Below the pieces are notes generated by a model. The model did no database searches and was not told the DNA's origin. It saw only the letters and a program-made list of their open reading frames with translations. Positions 10,709 to 20,600 of a stretch of DNA of 33,015 bases are shown piece after piece. Source of the stretch: Corynebacterium curieae (lineage in GTDB: Bacteria > Actinomycetota > Actinomycetes > Mycobacteriales > Mycobacteriaceae); contig NZ_JAKMUU010000012.1 of assembly GCF_027570035.1 (NCBI RefSeq), positions 1 to 33,015 on the forward strand. Direction: 5' to 3'. Every line of letters starts with the position of its first letter. Within the stretch, counting starts at the first letter, position 1. Position numbers and translations under genes: made by a program.

Positions 10709-11878
10709 TTAGGAGCTATAGGCCGAGTTGATTTCCACATAGGCGTGGGAGAGGTCAGTAGTTCGCACAAATGCAGTGCCTGCTCCTCCCGTGCCTAGGT
10801 CCACGCGAACATCAATATCGGTGCCACTGAGGTCCACCTCGCGTGCACCGGGCGCTCCTGTTGAAGCTAAGCAAACCGGTTGGTCATTGAAGTAGACGGA
10901 GATGTTTTCTGGGTCCATTTCTGCATCGGCCATTCCCACCGCCGCGAGGACGCGCCCCCAATTCGGATCAGAACCGAACATGGCGCACTTAAAGAGGTTG
11001 TCGCGCCCCAAGGTCCGTGCGGCATTGAGTGCTTGGCTATCGGTTTCCGTGCCTTCGACCGTGATCTTGACCCTTTTGGTAACCCCCTCCGCATCGGCTT
11101 GCAGTTGATCCGCAATGTCACCGCACACCTTTAGGATCGCAGTATCGAGTTCTTCTTGGGTGGGTGATACTCCCGAGGCCCCAGAGGCCATAAGTATCAC
11201 CGTGTCATTGGTGGAGGTGGAACCGTCTACATCCAAAGTGTTGAAGGTCTGGGCCGCGGCTGCATCTAGAGCATGCTGGAGGGCTGGGGCCTCTACCGCG
11301 GCGTCGGTAGTCAGGCATACCAACATCGTGGCTAGTGAGGGAGCCATCATACCCACGCCCTTCCCCATGGCACCTACCGACCAGCCAGGTCCGGAATAGG
11401 AAGCCTCTTTGCTTACGGTGTCCGTTGTCAGTATCGCCGCGGCGGCGGCGCTGGCATGTTCCGCATCCGTGCCTAGGTCATTCGCCACTGCGCGTGCTCC
11501 GGCTAGTGCCCTATCCATGGGCAACGGCTCCCCAATAAGCCCCGTCGAACAGGCGGCGATATCCTCTTGCGGAATACTTAGGGCACGGGAGACCTCAGCT
11601 ACAAGCGCCTCCGCGTCTTCATCTCCCCGTGCCCCATTGCAAGCGTTGGCGTTTCCAGAATTAAAGACGACGGCGCTGAGCTGACCATCAGCCACCGCCT
11701 TTCGGGAGACCTTCACTGGAGATGCCACCACGCGGTTGCGGGTAAACACTGCTGCCGCATCAAAGCGAGGCCCATTATTAACAACTAACGCCATATCGGG
11801 CTTACCGGAGGGCTTAATGCCTGCGTTAGTTGCGCCGGCGCTGAATCCGGCCGGGCTAGTAATTCCATGTGTACTCAT
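10709..11878 (-). CDS. argJ: Glutamate N-acetyltransferase / ornithine acetyltransferase
   Basis: Transfers the acetyl group from N-acetylornithine to glutamate, which recycles acetyl groups; some ArgJ enzymes also use acetyl-CoA. The 389-residue precursor has the self-cleavage site [14 protein letters not shown], with the nucleophile T184 that becomes the N-terminus of the beta subunit. Other conserved parts are NSGNANAC (73-80) and FGSDPNWGR near the C-terminus. The ATG start is preceded by AAGGAG and lies 15 nt after argC. Monofunctional versus bifunctional activity cannot be decided here; no separate N-acetylglutamate synthase is present in the window. Confidence 0.96.
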   Translation of the reverse strand: MSTHGITSPAGFSAGATNAGIKPSGKPDMALVVNNGPRFDAAAVFTRNRVVASPVKVSRKAVADGQLSAVVFNSGNANACNGARGDEDAEALVAEVSRALSIPQEDIAACSTGLIGEPLPMDRALAGARAVANDLGTDAEHASAAAAAILTTDTVSKEASYSGPGWSVGAMGKGVGMMAPSLATMLVCLTTDAAVEAPALQHALDAAAAQTFNTLDVDGSTSTNDTVILMASGASGVSPTQEELDTAILKVCGDIADQLQADAEGVTKRVKITVEGTETDSQALNAARTLGRDNLFKCAMFGSDPNWGRVLAAVGMADAEMDPENISVYFNDQPVCLASTGAPGAREVDLSGTDIDVRVDLGTGGAGTAFVRTTDLSHAYVEINSAYSS

Positions 11879-11893
11879 TGTTTCTCCTTATTC

Positions 11894-12937
11894 TTACGGG
11901 GCCACGGCTGCTTGTGGCAGGCCCAGAGTTTCCTCCCAGCCAAGGGTGAGGTTCATGCACTGCACCGCGGCACCGGCGGTACCTTTGCACAGATTGTCTA
12001 GCACAGACGTCACAATGAGGCGTCGGGCCCGCTCGTCCACATGGGCTTGGAGGTGGACCATATTGGTTCCCACTACGTTTTGGGTTTCTGGCTGCTGGCC
12101 TGCAGGAAGCACATGACAAAACGGCTCTTGTGCATAAAACTCACGGAAGGCAGTGTCGACCTCGCGCTTGCCGACGCCCCCTTTCAGCCCCGCCGTAACC
12201 GTCGCTAAAATTCCGCGCGGTAAAGGTGCGAGAACAGGGGTAAAGCTTACGGAGAGCTTGTCTTGTGTAAAGGGCTGCAGGTTCTGCAGAATTTCCGGGG
12301 TGTGCCGATGCAGTCCGCCGGGTTTATATGCCTTAAGGTTTCCCATGGTTTCTGCACCGAGCTGCGCCACAGAAGCCTTCTTTCCGGCACCGGACACACC
12401 GGTAATGGCAATGACAGAAAGCTCGGGCTCGATGAGCCCTTGGGCTACAGCTGGCAACGCACCTAGTGTGATAGCCGTGGGAAAACACCCCGGCACCGCA
12501 ACGCGGTTCGTATGGCGCAGCGCCTCCCTATTGCCGGGGACCTCAGGAATGCCATATGGCCAGCTTCCTGCGTACTCTTTCCCGTAAAAACTATCCCAGT
12601 CTTCCTTGCTGCGGAGACGAAAATCTGCTGCGCAATCGATCACCGTGGTGGATTGCCCCACCTGCTGGGCAATCTTTGCGGAGTGTCCATGGGGTAGTCC
12701 TAAAAATACGATGTCGTGGCCACGCAGGTTTTCAGCCGTAGTTTCCGCGATGACGCGGTCAGCAAGCTGCGGGAGATGCGGCATGAGCTCACAGACTTTT
12801 TGCCCCGCGGTGGAGTGGGCAGTAAGCGCACCGATGCGCAGGTCCCCTGCCTTATAAGCTGGGTGAGAAAGAAGCAGGCGAAGTATTTCGCTACCTGCGT
12901 ATCCGGTGGCACCTGCAATTGCAACTGAAATCATCAT
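11894..12937 (-). CDS. argC: N-acetyl-gamma-glutamyl-phosphate reductase
   Basis: NADPH-dependent reduction of N-acetylglutamyl phosphate to the semialdehyde. The 347-residue protein starts [17 protein letters not shown], a typical dinucleotide-binding GxTGYxG loop (9-14 region). The catalytic cysteine is C151 in VPGCFPTA. The frame is open far upstream, but homology begins here and the first of two adjacent ATGs sits 7 nt behind an extended -10 box with no Shine-Dalgarno, so a leaderless mRNA is likely. It is the head gene of argCJBDFR. Confidence 0.95.
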   Translation of the reverse strand: MMISVAIAGATGYAGSEILRLLLSHPAYKAGDLRIGALTAHSTAGQKVCELMPHLPQLADRVIAETTAENLRGHDIVFLGLPHGHSAKIAQQVGQSTTVIDCAADFRLRSKEDWDSFYGKEYAGSWPYGIPEVPGNREALRHTNRVAVPGCFPTAITLGALPAVAQGLIEPELSVIAITGVSGAGKKASVAQLGAETMGNLKAYKPGGLHRHTPEILQNLQPFTQDKLSVSFTPVLAPLPRGILATVTAGLKGGVGKREVDTAFREFYAQEPFCHVLPAGQQPETQNVVGTNMVHLQAHVDERARRLIVTSVLDNLCKGTAGAAVQCMNLTLGWEETLGLPQAAVAP

Positions 12938-12944
12938 ACCGGTG

Positions 12945-12953
12945 ACTATAGCA
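12945..12953 (-). promoter_or_regulatory. Extended -10 promoter of the argC operon (leaderless)
   Basis: TGCTATAGT on the minus strand: TG plus one base and TATAGT, then 7 nt to the first ATG of argC. No good -35 is present, as is usual when an extended -10 is used. The transcription start should coincide with the ATG. Confidence 0.65.
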
Positions 12954-12984
12954 ATAAATACAGTCCAACGTATGTTATTCAGTA
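12954..12984 (-). promoter_or_regulatory. Possible ArgR-binding region upstream of argC
   Basis: AT-rich stretch with TACTGAATAACATACG (12969-12984, minus strand) followed by TGTATTTATTG next to the -10 box. Both are partial matches to ARG boxes (TNTGAAT..ATTCA type). The location and pathway make ArgR binding reasonable; the match itself is weak. Confidence 0.35.
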
Positions 12985-13036
12985 AATTCTTTACTAAACG
13001 CCAGTTCAGCGGCTCACAGGAACTGAAAAATGCATG

Positions 13037-13069
13037 AAAAAGGGGCGGTGAGTTAAATCTCACCGCCCC
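13037..13069 (-). terminator. Rho-independent terminator after pheT
   Basis: A perfect 11-bp inverted repeat GGGGCGGTGAG/CTCACCGCCCC (13042-13052 and 13059-13069) with a 6-nt loop, followed on the minus strand by TTTTT. It separates pheST from the arginine operon. Confidence 0.92.
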
Positions 13070-13084
13070 GTATTCAGCTCTTAG

Positions 13085-15598
13085 CTAGGCGCGCATCTCG
13101 GCACCCAGGCGTTGCTTGGCCAATTCCGCAGCAGCTGTGCGGTGCTCATTGACTTCCTCGTCCGTCAACGTACGATCCGGAGCCCGGAACAACAACTGGA
13201 ACGCTAAGGACTTTTTGCCCTCCCCCAATTGCTCACCGCGGAAAATATCGAACAGCTCCACGGATTCGATGAGCTCACCTGCTCCCTCTTCGACGGTGGC
13301 GCGCACGCGCTCGGCCGGCACATCCTCATCAACTACCAGGGCAATATCCTGGTGCAATGCGGGGAACGAGGACAGCACTGGCGCCGGGAACTTTTCCTCC
13401 AACGGCATGGCAGTAATGTCTAGTTCCATTGCACAGGTGCGTGCTGGCAGGTTCAGCGCCTCCAATACCTGGGGGTGTAGCTCACCGGCATAGCCCAGCA
13501 CCACGCCGGTGCCAGCAACTTTGACGGCGGCACACCGGCCCGGGTGCCAGGGCAGAACCTGGGCCGCTTCTAACTCGATATCCACACCGGCGGCGCGAGC
13601 AACCTGCTGGGCGGACTCGATAGCGTCGGCATAAGAGTATGCACGTCCCTCACCCCAGGGGCCTTCGTGCTCGATATTGCCCGTTGCCACCGTCGCAACG
13701 TGCAGTGGCTGCTCTGGCAGGGTTTCGAGGAGCTCAGAAACAACCTGCTCCGAAGGCCGTTGCTCTACGGAAGGCATGGGCGATGCCTCAGCGCGCTTGA
13801 ACGCCACCTGCTGCAGCCCGTACAGGGCAAGGTCGCTGCGGCCACGAGCAACGTTTCGGCCGATGGCCTCCAGCATATTCGGTAGCAATGTCGTTGACAG
13901 GATAGCCTTGTCGGCCTCGAGCGGATTTTGCACCTCAACGGTGCGGCGGCGAGCATCATCCTTGTCAAGGCCCCACACATCAAAGGTGTCGTTAGCCACG
14001 AACGGAGCCGGCAATACCTCTGCATAACCGGCATAGGCTAGGCCATGACCGATAGCGCGGCGTCGCTTCTGCGCCGGCGTTAGCCCGCGACCGCCTGCCG
14101 GAGTAGGCAGCACTGTTGGAATATCCTCTAGCCCCTCGAGGCGCAATACCTCCTCAATGAGGTCAACATCCATAGCGATGTCGGTGCGCCACGTTGCCGG
14201 CGTTACCTGCAGCAGCTCGCCTTCATCCGAGACGGTGCAGCCGACTTCCTCAAGGCGGGAAATCACGGTCTCACGGGAGTAGTCAACGCCTGCGTACTCG
14301 CTGGCCTTTGCAGTGCGCAACGCAATGGGCTCGCGCCTGGCAACGTCCCCAATAAGCGTACGGCCCACTTCAATAGTGCCGCCCGCTAACTGCTGCAAGA
14401 GAGCACACGCGGTGTCCAAAGCGACCTCAACAATCGCGGGATCCACGCCGCGTTCGAAGCGGCGGGAGGACTCAGAGGACAGCTTATGGCGGCGAGAGGT
14501 GCGCGCCACGGTAATAGGATCCCAGATGGCAGATTCGAAGACGACGTCAGTGGTTTCTTCCGAGATTTCGGAGGTAGTGCCGCCCATGACGCCGGCTAGC
14601 GACTGGATTCCATTGTCATCGCAAATGACCACGTCTTCTGCAGAAAGTTCACGCTTTACATGGTCCAGAGTCTCGAACTTCTCGCCCTCCTCCGCGTTAC
14701 GGACAACGAGGTTTCCTTGGATCACGTTAGCGTCAAAGGCATGCATCGGGGCGCCCAACAGCAACATCACATAGTTTGTAATGTCCGTAGGCAGGTTCAC
14801 GCTGCGCTGGCCGCAGAGCATAAGCTCGCGCTCCAACCAGAATGGGGTTCGCGCCTGTGGGTCGATGCCGCTGACCTTGCGGAGGCCGAAACGCTGGGTT
14901 TTGGTCTCGGGGTTTACAGTGACATCGATAAGCCCGCCTTGCGCCGCCGGAACTGCGGAAGTATCAATGCCAGCGACTGAAGGATCTGCAGCAATATCGG
15001 CAAAATCTAGATCAAAAGCGGAGGCAATCTCGCGGCTCAATCCACGCGCGGAGAGCGCATATCCGCGGTCCGGGGTGATGTTTACGTCAAAATCAGTATC
15101 GTGCAATCCGATGATCGGGCGAGCATCCTCGCCCACCTTATCGGCAACTTCATCGCCCAAGACGATGATGCCGTTGGCCTGTGCGCCCAAGCCAAGCTCC
15201 GCGCCAGAGCACATCATGCCATTGGAGATGTGATCGTAGGTTTCGCGGGCCGCGATCTTGAAGCCACCTGGCAGCTCTGATCCAGGAAGCGCCACGACGA
15301 CATAGTCATTCAAGCGGAAATTCCGAGCACCGCAAATAATACCCTGTAGCTCGCCCGTGCCATTGGCCTTGCCTACATTGACCTGGCAGTAGCGGATGGG
15401 CTTTTTGAACTGAGTAAGCTCTTCTATCTCTACGACCTGGCCAATGACCAGCGGACCGGTGCTCTCCGGAACAGCTGCGTAGCCTTCAGTTTCAAAACCG
15501 ACGCGCACGAATCCGGAATCCATATCGGCAGCGGAAACGTTCCAACCAGGGTTCTTAGCGCCCAGGATGCGGGTGACCCAGTCTTGGGAAATAAGCAT
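13085..15598 (-). CDS. pheT: Phenylalanyl-tRNA synthetase beta subunit
   Basis: Large subunit of the alpha2-beta2 enzyme that charges tRNA-Phe; it holds editing and tRNA-binding domains. The 837 residues are full length. In order: a tRNA-binding OB fold (about 45-155, with GQVVEIEE and QVNVGK), the B3/B4 editing domain, B5, the catalytic-like core, and an anticodon-binding FDX-ACB domain over the last 95 residues (FPALHQDIALVVDEDVPAE and FRAPDRTLTDEEV). The ATG is 24 nt after pheS, with AAAGGA about 12 nt before it, so the two are co-transcribed and end at the terminator at 13037-13069. Confidence 0.97.
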   Translation of the reverse strand: MLISQDWVTRILGAKNPGWNVSAADMDSGFVRVGFETEGYAAVPESTGPLVIGQVVEIEELTQFKKPIRYCQVNVGKANGTGELQGIICGARNFRLNDYVVVALPGSELPGGFKIAARETYDHISNGMMCSGAELGLGAQANGIIVLGDEVADKVGEDARPIIGLHDTDFDVNITPDRGYALSARGLSREIASAFDLDFADIAADPSVAGIDTSAVPAAQGGLIDVTVNPETKTQRFGLRKVSGIDPQARTPFWLERELMLCGQRSVNLPTDITNYVMLLLGAPMHAFDANVIQGNLVVRNAEEGEKFETLDHVKRELSAEDVVICDDNGIQSLAGVMGGTTSEISEETTDVVFESAIWDPITVARTSRRHKLSSESSRRFERGVDPAIVEVALDTACALLQQLAGGTIEVGRTLIGDVARREPIALRTAKASEYAGVDYSRETVISRLEEVGCTVSDEGELLQVTPATWRTDIAMDVDLIEEVLRLEGLEDIPTVLPTPAGGRGLTPAQKRRRAIGHGLAYAGYAEVLPAPFVANDTFDVWGLDKDDARRRTVEVQNPLEADKAILSTTLLPNMLEAIGRNVARGRSDLALYGLQQVAFKRAEASPMPSVEQRPSEQVVSELLETLPEQPLHVATVATGNIEHEGPWGEGRAYSYADAIESAQQVARAAGVDIELEAAQVLPWHPGRCAAVKVAGTGVVLGYAGELHPQVLEALNLPARTCAMELDITAMPLEEKFPAPVLSSFPALHQDIALVVDEDVPAERVRATVEEGAGELIESVELFDIFRGEQLGEGKKSLAFQLLFRAPDRTLTDEEVNEHRTAAAELAKQRLGAEMRA

Positions 15599-15622
15599 TA
15601 GTGTTTCAATCCTTTCTGGGTT

Positions 15623-16756
<1,134 letters not shown>

Positions 16757-16771
16757 TCATTCGAGCTCGGT

Positions 16772-17575
16772 TTAACCGCGTTCTTGTGCCTTTGCTGACT
16801 CATAGAGACAGATGCTCGCGGCAGTTGCAAGGTTGAGGGACTCAGCGCGTCCACGCAGCGGAATACGTACCCGCATATCCGCTTCTTCCAGTAGCTCGCC
16901 CAAGCCATGAGCCTCGTTGCCAAAAAGCCAAGCCGTAGGCTGGGACAGATCGGCCTCCGCAAGGTCTACTTCCCCATCGGCGGCCGTGGCTACAATTTGC
17001 ATGCCCGACTTACGCAGCTGCCCCAAAACGTCTTTGATGTTGGGGTCTCGCGCTACCGGAACATGAAAGAGTGAACCGGCCGAAGCACGTGCTACCTTGC
17101 AGCTGAGGGGATCAACAGTTTCACCTGCAAAAATGACGCCATCTGCGCCCATTGCATCTGAGGTCCTAATTAGTGTTCCCGCATTTCCCGGCTCCGAAGT
17201 TAGCACCGGCACAGATACAAGACGCGGCTTACCGTTGAGGATTTTACCCGCCGACCACAGCACTGGTTTGCAAAGCGCAAATATACCCGTGGTGGTGGCT
17301 GTATCAGACAGGTGCTTGGCGGCCTTATCTGTAATGGGGTGAACATATACACCCATGTATCCACAGGCGGTAATAATCTCACCAAAAAGTTCAGCTGCTT
17401 TGTCTGTTACAAATACGTCAACAGCCGCTCCAGTCGATACCGCCGCATCCACGGCATTTTCTCCCTCAATTAGGAATTGCTTCGCCTTCTTGCGGTTAGC
17501 CGCACGGTGCAGCTTGGCTGCGTTAACAATGCGTGGGGTGCGTTCAGTAAAGGCAGAGTCAAAATCCAAATTCAT
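16772..17575 (-). CDS. SpoU/TrmH-family RNA 2'-O-methyltransferase
   Basis: Knotted (SPOUT) methyltransferase that puts a 2'-O-methyl group on rRNA or tRNA using S-adenosylmethionine. The 267 residues comprise an N-terminal substrate-binding domain (about 1-105) and the catalytic domain with motif 1 SEPGNAGTLIRT (127-138), motif 2 WLFGNEAHGL (216-225) and motif 3 IPLRGRAESLNLATAAS (238-254), where the knot forms. Motif 1 has E where D is more usual. A relative in the same position upstream of pheST is common in actinobacteria and is often labelled TsnR or 23S rRNA methyltransferase. The exact modified nucleotide is unknown. The ATG is 7 nt after a TAGGGT box, with no Shine-Dalgarno. Confidence 0.92.
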   Translation of the reverse strand: MNLDFDSAFTERTPRIVNAAKLHRAANRKKAKQFLIEGENAVDAAVSTGAAVDVFVTDKAAELFGEIITACGYMGVYVHPITDKAAKHLSDTATTTGIFALCKPVLWSAGKILNGKPRLVSVPVLTSEPGNAGTLIRTSDAMGADGVIFAGETVDPLSCKVARASAGSLFHVPVARDPNIKDVLGQLRKSGMQIVATAADGEVDLAEADLSQPTAWLFGNEAHGLGELLEEADMRVRIPLRGRAESLNLATAASICLYESAKAQERG

Positions 17576-17582
17576 GGCTACT

Positions 17583-17588
17583 ACCCTA
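17583..17588 (-). promoter_or_regulatory. -10 box of the rRNA methyltransferase gene (leaderless)
   Basis: TAGGGT on the minus strand, exactly 7 nt before the ATG at 17575. There is no ribosome site between them, so leaderless initiation is predicted. Confidence 0.5.
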
Positions 17589-17614
17589 CCTAGTAATCTA
17601 CCCTTTTCAGATAC

Positions 17615-17628
17615 GGCCCCTAGGGGCC
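17615..17628. repeat. 14-bp perfect palindrome
   Basis: GGCCCCTAGGGGCC, a self-complementary site about 40-53 bp upstream of the predicted methyltransferase start point and just past the T-tract of the TM2 gene terminator. It could be an operator or a second terminator hairpin; neither is shown. Confidence 0.5.
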
Positions 17629-17630
17629 CG

Positions 17631-17661
17631 AAAAAGAAAAATCCCGTTGCCGTCGGGCAAC
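17631..17661 (-). terminator. Terminator after TM2 gene
   Basis: GTTGCC/GGCAAC (17646-17651 and 17656-17661) with a 4-nt loop, followed on the minus strand by GGGATTTTTCTTTTT. It lies 19 nt past the TM2 stop codon. Confidence 0.7.
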
Positions 17662-17680
17662 AAGATCAAATAGGTAGTCG

Positions 17681-18133
17681 TTACTTAGCCAGCGGGACCC
17701 CGCGGGAGTCCTTATCGTAATCACCGGCGCCGGCGATTATCATGATGAACTCAATAAACACCCAGATGCCGAGGATGGCCCAGAATGCGAATCCGAGCAA
17801 GAACCAGAAAGTTGCCCAACCCAAGATGTTGAGCACCAACTGCGCTACGCCGAAAGAGGTTCGGCCAGTATAGAAGTTATGCGCGCCGAAGGAGCCTAGG
17901 AAGAAGCACAACAGCAAAGCTGCAATCCACGATTTCTGCTGTCCTGGTGCCACGTATTGCTGCTGCACAGGGTACGCACCCATGTTGGGTTGCGGGGAAT
18001 AACCCTGGTTGTACTGCGGTTGATAACCGGTTTGTTGACTATAAGGATTGTACTGCTGGCCCTGGTTGCTGTCGTAGGACTGGCTAGAATTCTCGCCATT
18101 TTCAGGTTGGTAGCCACCATTGGGGTTCGTCAT
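17681..18133 (-). CDS. TM2-domain membrane protein
   Basis: A 150-residue protein with a disordered N-terminal part (1-67) rich in Q, N, Y, G and P, then a TM2 domain: helix 1 about 68-84, the conserved GSFGAHNFYTGR (80-91) that includes the family's G-x-H-x-F-Y pattern, and a second hydrophobic stretch about 112-134, followed by a short tail with GDYDKD. TM2 proteins are small two-helix membrane proteins of mostly unknown function. The ATG is preceded by GAGGAAA about 9 nt upstream. It is a single-gene unit with its own terminator. The family is firm; the role is unknown. Confidence 0.9.
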   Translation of the reverse strand: MTNPNGGYQPENGENSSQSYDSNQGQQYNPYSQQTGYQPQYNQGYSPQPNMGAYPVQQQYVAPGQQKSWIAALLLCFFLGSFGAHNFYTGRTSFGVAQLVLNILGWATFWFLLGFAFWAILGIWVFIEFIMIIAGAGDYDKDSRGVPLAK

Positions 18134-18220
18134 AGGGAATCTTTTCCTCGGTCTCGGGCTTTCACGGATTCTGGATCTAATTTAGCATGCTAGTCTGAGC
18201 TCACTAGATAAGCAGGGACG

Positions 18221-18270
18221 AAAACCAAAAGTGCCCGCTTGCCTAGCTCAAAAGCAGGCGAAGCGGACAC
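18221..18270 (-). terminator. Terminator after rplT
   Basis: Arms 18231-18240 and 18261-18270 pair over 10 bp with one G-U, and inner GCCT/AGGC extends the stem. On the minus strand it is followed by TTTTGGTTTT. It ends the infC-rpmI-rplT transcript. Confidence 0.85.
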
Positions 18271-18283
18271 CGTATCCTAGTGA

Positions 18284-18667
18284 CTAGGCAGCCTTAGGAG
18301 CGTTAACGTCCTCAGGCAGGGCAGCCTTGGCAGCCTCGCATAGTGCGGAGAATGCCTCGAAGTCATTGACAGCAAGTTCAGCCAGGATCTTGCGGTCGAC
18401 CTCAATCTCAGCCAGGCGCAGGCCGTGGATGAGGCGGTTGTAGGTGATGTCGTTCATGCGGGCAGCAGCGTTGATGCGCTGGATCCACAGTTTACGGAAC
18501 TCAGACTTACGAGCGCGACGGTCGCGGTAAGCGTAAGTCATGGAGTGCAGCCACTGCTCCTTCGCCTTACGGTACAGGCGGGAGCGCTGGCCGCGGTAGC
18601 CCTTGGCGGACTTCAGAATCGCGCGACGCTTCTTCTTGGCGTTAACTGAGCGCTTTACTCGTGCCAC
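18284..18667 (-). CDS. rplT: 50S ribosomal protein L20
   Basis: Large-subunit protein that binds 23S rRNA early in assembly. The 127-residue protein has the basic N-terminal arm [15 protein letters not shown] and the signature block [19 protein letters not shown]. The start is a GTG with AAGGA 9 nt upstream. It is the third gene of infC-rpmI-rplT, 55 nt after rpmI. In several bacteria L20 represses this operon by binding its leader; whether it does so here is unknown. The C-terminus is slightly extended ([10 protein letters not shown]) compared with the shortest family members. Confidence 0.98.
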   Translation of the reverse strand: MARVKRSVNAKKKRRAILKSAKGYRGQRSRLYRKAKEQWLHSMTYAYRDRRARKSEFRKLWIQRINAAARMNDITYNRLIHGLRLAEIEVDRKILAELAVNDFEAFSALCEAAKAALPEDVNAPKAA

Positions 18668-18722
18668 AGTGATACTTCCTTAATTCAAATTGTGATGGCG
18701 GATGTGGGTTGATTCGGCGCTA

Positions 18723-18917
18723 TTATGCGCGGCCGAGCAGACGCTTGACGCGCTTGGTGTCAGGCTGTGCGACTGCCTCGGTGCCCTTCAGGCGACGGGT
18801 ACGCTTGGACGGCTTGCCCTCCAGCAGGTGGCGGCGGCCAGCCTGCTCACGGCGCAGCTTGCCGGAACCGGTCACCTTGATACGCTTTGCGGTGCCCTTG
18901 TGGGTCTTCTGCTTCAT
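18723..18917 (-). CDS. rpmI: 50S ribosomal protein L35
   Basis: A small, very basic ribosomal protein of 64 residues. It starts [20 protein letters not shown], the typical L35 N-terminus, followed by the R- and K-rich stretch around [18 protein letters not shown]. The ATG is preceded by AAGGA about 10 nt upstream. It lies between infC (36-nt gap) and rplT in the standard order of this operon. No sign of a defect. Confidence 0.97.
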   Translation of the reverse strand: MKQKTHKGTAKRIKVTGSGKLRREQAGRRHLLEGKPSKRTRRLKGTEAVAQPDTKRVKRLLGRA

Positions 18918-18953
18918 GAGTATTAAGTCCTTAAATCCTACGTGGAATCTGGT

Positions 18954-19475
<522 letters not shown>

Positions 19476-19520
19476 TGTGGTTCTCCTCGATTAGGGGGTG
19501 TATGAGTAAGTAGTTCACCT

Positions 19521-19567
19521 ACCGGGACCACAAACGAATCAAACCCGGTCTGCCAAAGACAGCCGGG
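19521..19567 (-). promoter_or_regulatory. Attenuator-like leader of infC-rpmI-rplT
   Basis: On the minus strand the segment ACCGGG (19544-19549) can pair either with upstream CCCGG (19563-19567, stem supported by inner CTG/CAG, followed by TTTGATTCGTTTG) or with downstream CCCGGT (19521-19526). The two hairpins share the middle arm and cannot form together. This layout resembles a transcription attenuator, as known for IF3-L35-L20 operons in other bacteria, though no known L20-leader motif is identified. Confidence 0.5.
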
Positions 19568-19580
19568 AGTTCTCACAGTG

Positions 19581-19598
19581 CCAAGCACAAGTGCTTGG
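19581..19598 (-). repeat. Hairpin at the 5' end of the infC leader
   Basis: CCAAGCAC, two bases, then GTGCTTGG: a perfect 8-bp inverted repeat close to the predicted transcription start of infC. It may protect the RNA 5' end or be a protein site. Confidence 0.5.
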
Positions 19599-19612
19599 TT
19601 ACCTTTACCTTT

Positions 19613-19618
19613 ATCCTA
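19613..19618 (-). promoter_or_regulatory. Possible -10 box of the infC operon
   Basis: TAGGAT on the minus strand about 140 nt before the infC start, upstream of the leader hairpins. Adjacent TAAAGG-type hexamers are alternatives, and no good -35 is seen. Confidence 0.35.
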
Positions 19619-19745
19619 CGAACATTGCTCGCGGCTTCGGGTGGGAGATACTCCGCTTGTGACCCACGAACCTCGAAAAGGCGTCATGGGCGGTAGTGGC
19701 TTTGAGGATAGCAGCTTCTCCCCTTCCCACCAAATCGCAACTCGT

Positions 19746-20594
19746 CTAACGATCTTCGCATTGGGCAGCTGGTTCAATGTTGCCTTCATCCACCCCAGCT
19801 TCAACGATGCCGACCAACTGATGAGCGAGGTAATCTACCGCTGGCTCGGCCTCCGCATAATTCTCCCCATCCGTAACCACAGATAGCGCTATGCCGACGC
19901 GTTTTCCAGCAACCTCATGAACACCAAATTGGCGGTAGGTGTACTCATTTTCTTCCTCATCCAAGCCCCAGCCGCTTTTGGCGCGGGTTTGTTTCTCCTT
20001 AGACAAACCAACCTTCTGCCAGGACACGATGTCCTTCAGCACCTTGTGCACGTAGTCGGCCTCTTCAATACAGGGTAGTTGGGCGCCGAAGTCCGCCTGG
20101 TCTTTTAATGGCCACGTGGAGTAACCGAAGGCGGTGTCGTGGATATCCGCATGTGATCCATAGGCATCGAGCAAATCCCCCACTGCTTTATCGGCCGAGC
20201 CTTCATGCCATTGCACCTGCGACCACAAGGTGTAGGCGGCATCGTTATCTGATTCCTTGATTGCCAAGTCGACCAGGCTCTTATCCGCGCCGTCTTTAAG
20301 CGCTGCAATGGCGATAGGAACCTTGATAGTGGACCAGACGGGGCCCTCGCCTTTATCCCCCGCAGCAATAGTGGCGTCACCGGCGGAAATGGCAACACCA
20401 ACCTGGGCATGATATTTCTTTGCGGTCTTGTCCACCGCACGGTCAAGCTGAGTTCGCACGAGGTCCTGGTCCGACGCCGAAGAGGTAGTCGAGGACGCTG
20501 GGGCACTTTCTGTCCCGGGTTCGCCAGAACAAGCGCTCACTGTCAACAGGGTGAGCGCTGCGAGCAGGCTGACGTCAAGGCGTTTATTCTTCAC
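19746..20594 (-). CDS. Lipoprotein with class A beta-lactamase-like fold
   Basis: A 282-residue exported protein. The signal peptide has a charged start, a hydrophobic core and the lipobox TVSAC with the lipid-modified cysteine C22, so it should be anchored on the outer face of the membrane; a Ser/Thr-rich linker (23-45) follows. The rest carries the three active-site motifs of serine beta-lactamases and penicillin-binding proteins: SxxK as STIK (88-91), SDN (115-117) and KSG (206-208). It could be a beta-lactamase, a D,D-peptidase-related hydrolase or a non-catalytic relative; I saw no Glu that can be assigned to the omega-loop site with confidence. The start is a GTG whose Shine-Dalgarno overlaps the uvrA stop (6-nt gap), so it is made from the uvrA message. 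Confidence 0.85.
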   Translation of the reverse strand: MKNKRLDVSLLAALTLLTVSACSGEPGTESAPASSTTSSASDQDLVRTQLDRAVDKTAKKYHAQVGVAISAGDATIAAGDKGEGPVWSTIKVPIAIAALKDGADKSLVDLAIKESDNDAAYTLWSQVQWHEGSADKAVGDLLDAYGSHADIHDTAFGYSTWPLKDQADFGAQLPCIEEADYVHKVLKDIVSWQKVGLSKEKQTRAKSGWGLDEEENEYTYRQFGVHEVAGKRVGIALSVVTDGENYAEAEPAVDYLAHQLVGIVEAGVDEGNIEPAAQCEDR

Positions 20595-20600
20595 GATTCC

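Noticed and set aside
12938..13063. N-terminal extension of argC into the region beside the pheT terminator
   Set aside because: The extra residues do not resemble ArgC, and the region holds the promoter and terminator.
19599..19745. Terminator after the lipoprotein gene
   Set aside because: Only weak GTGGG/CCCAC pairing without a T-run was found, so read-through into the infC region cannot be excluded but no terminator is called.
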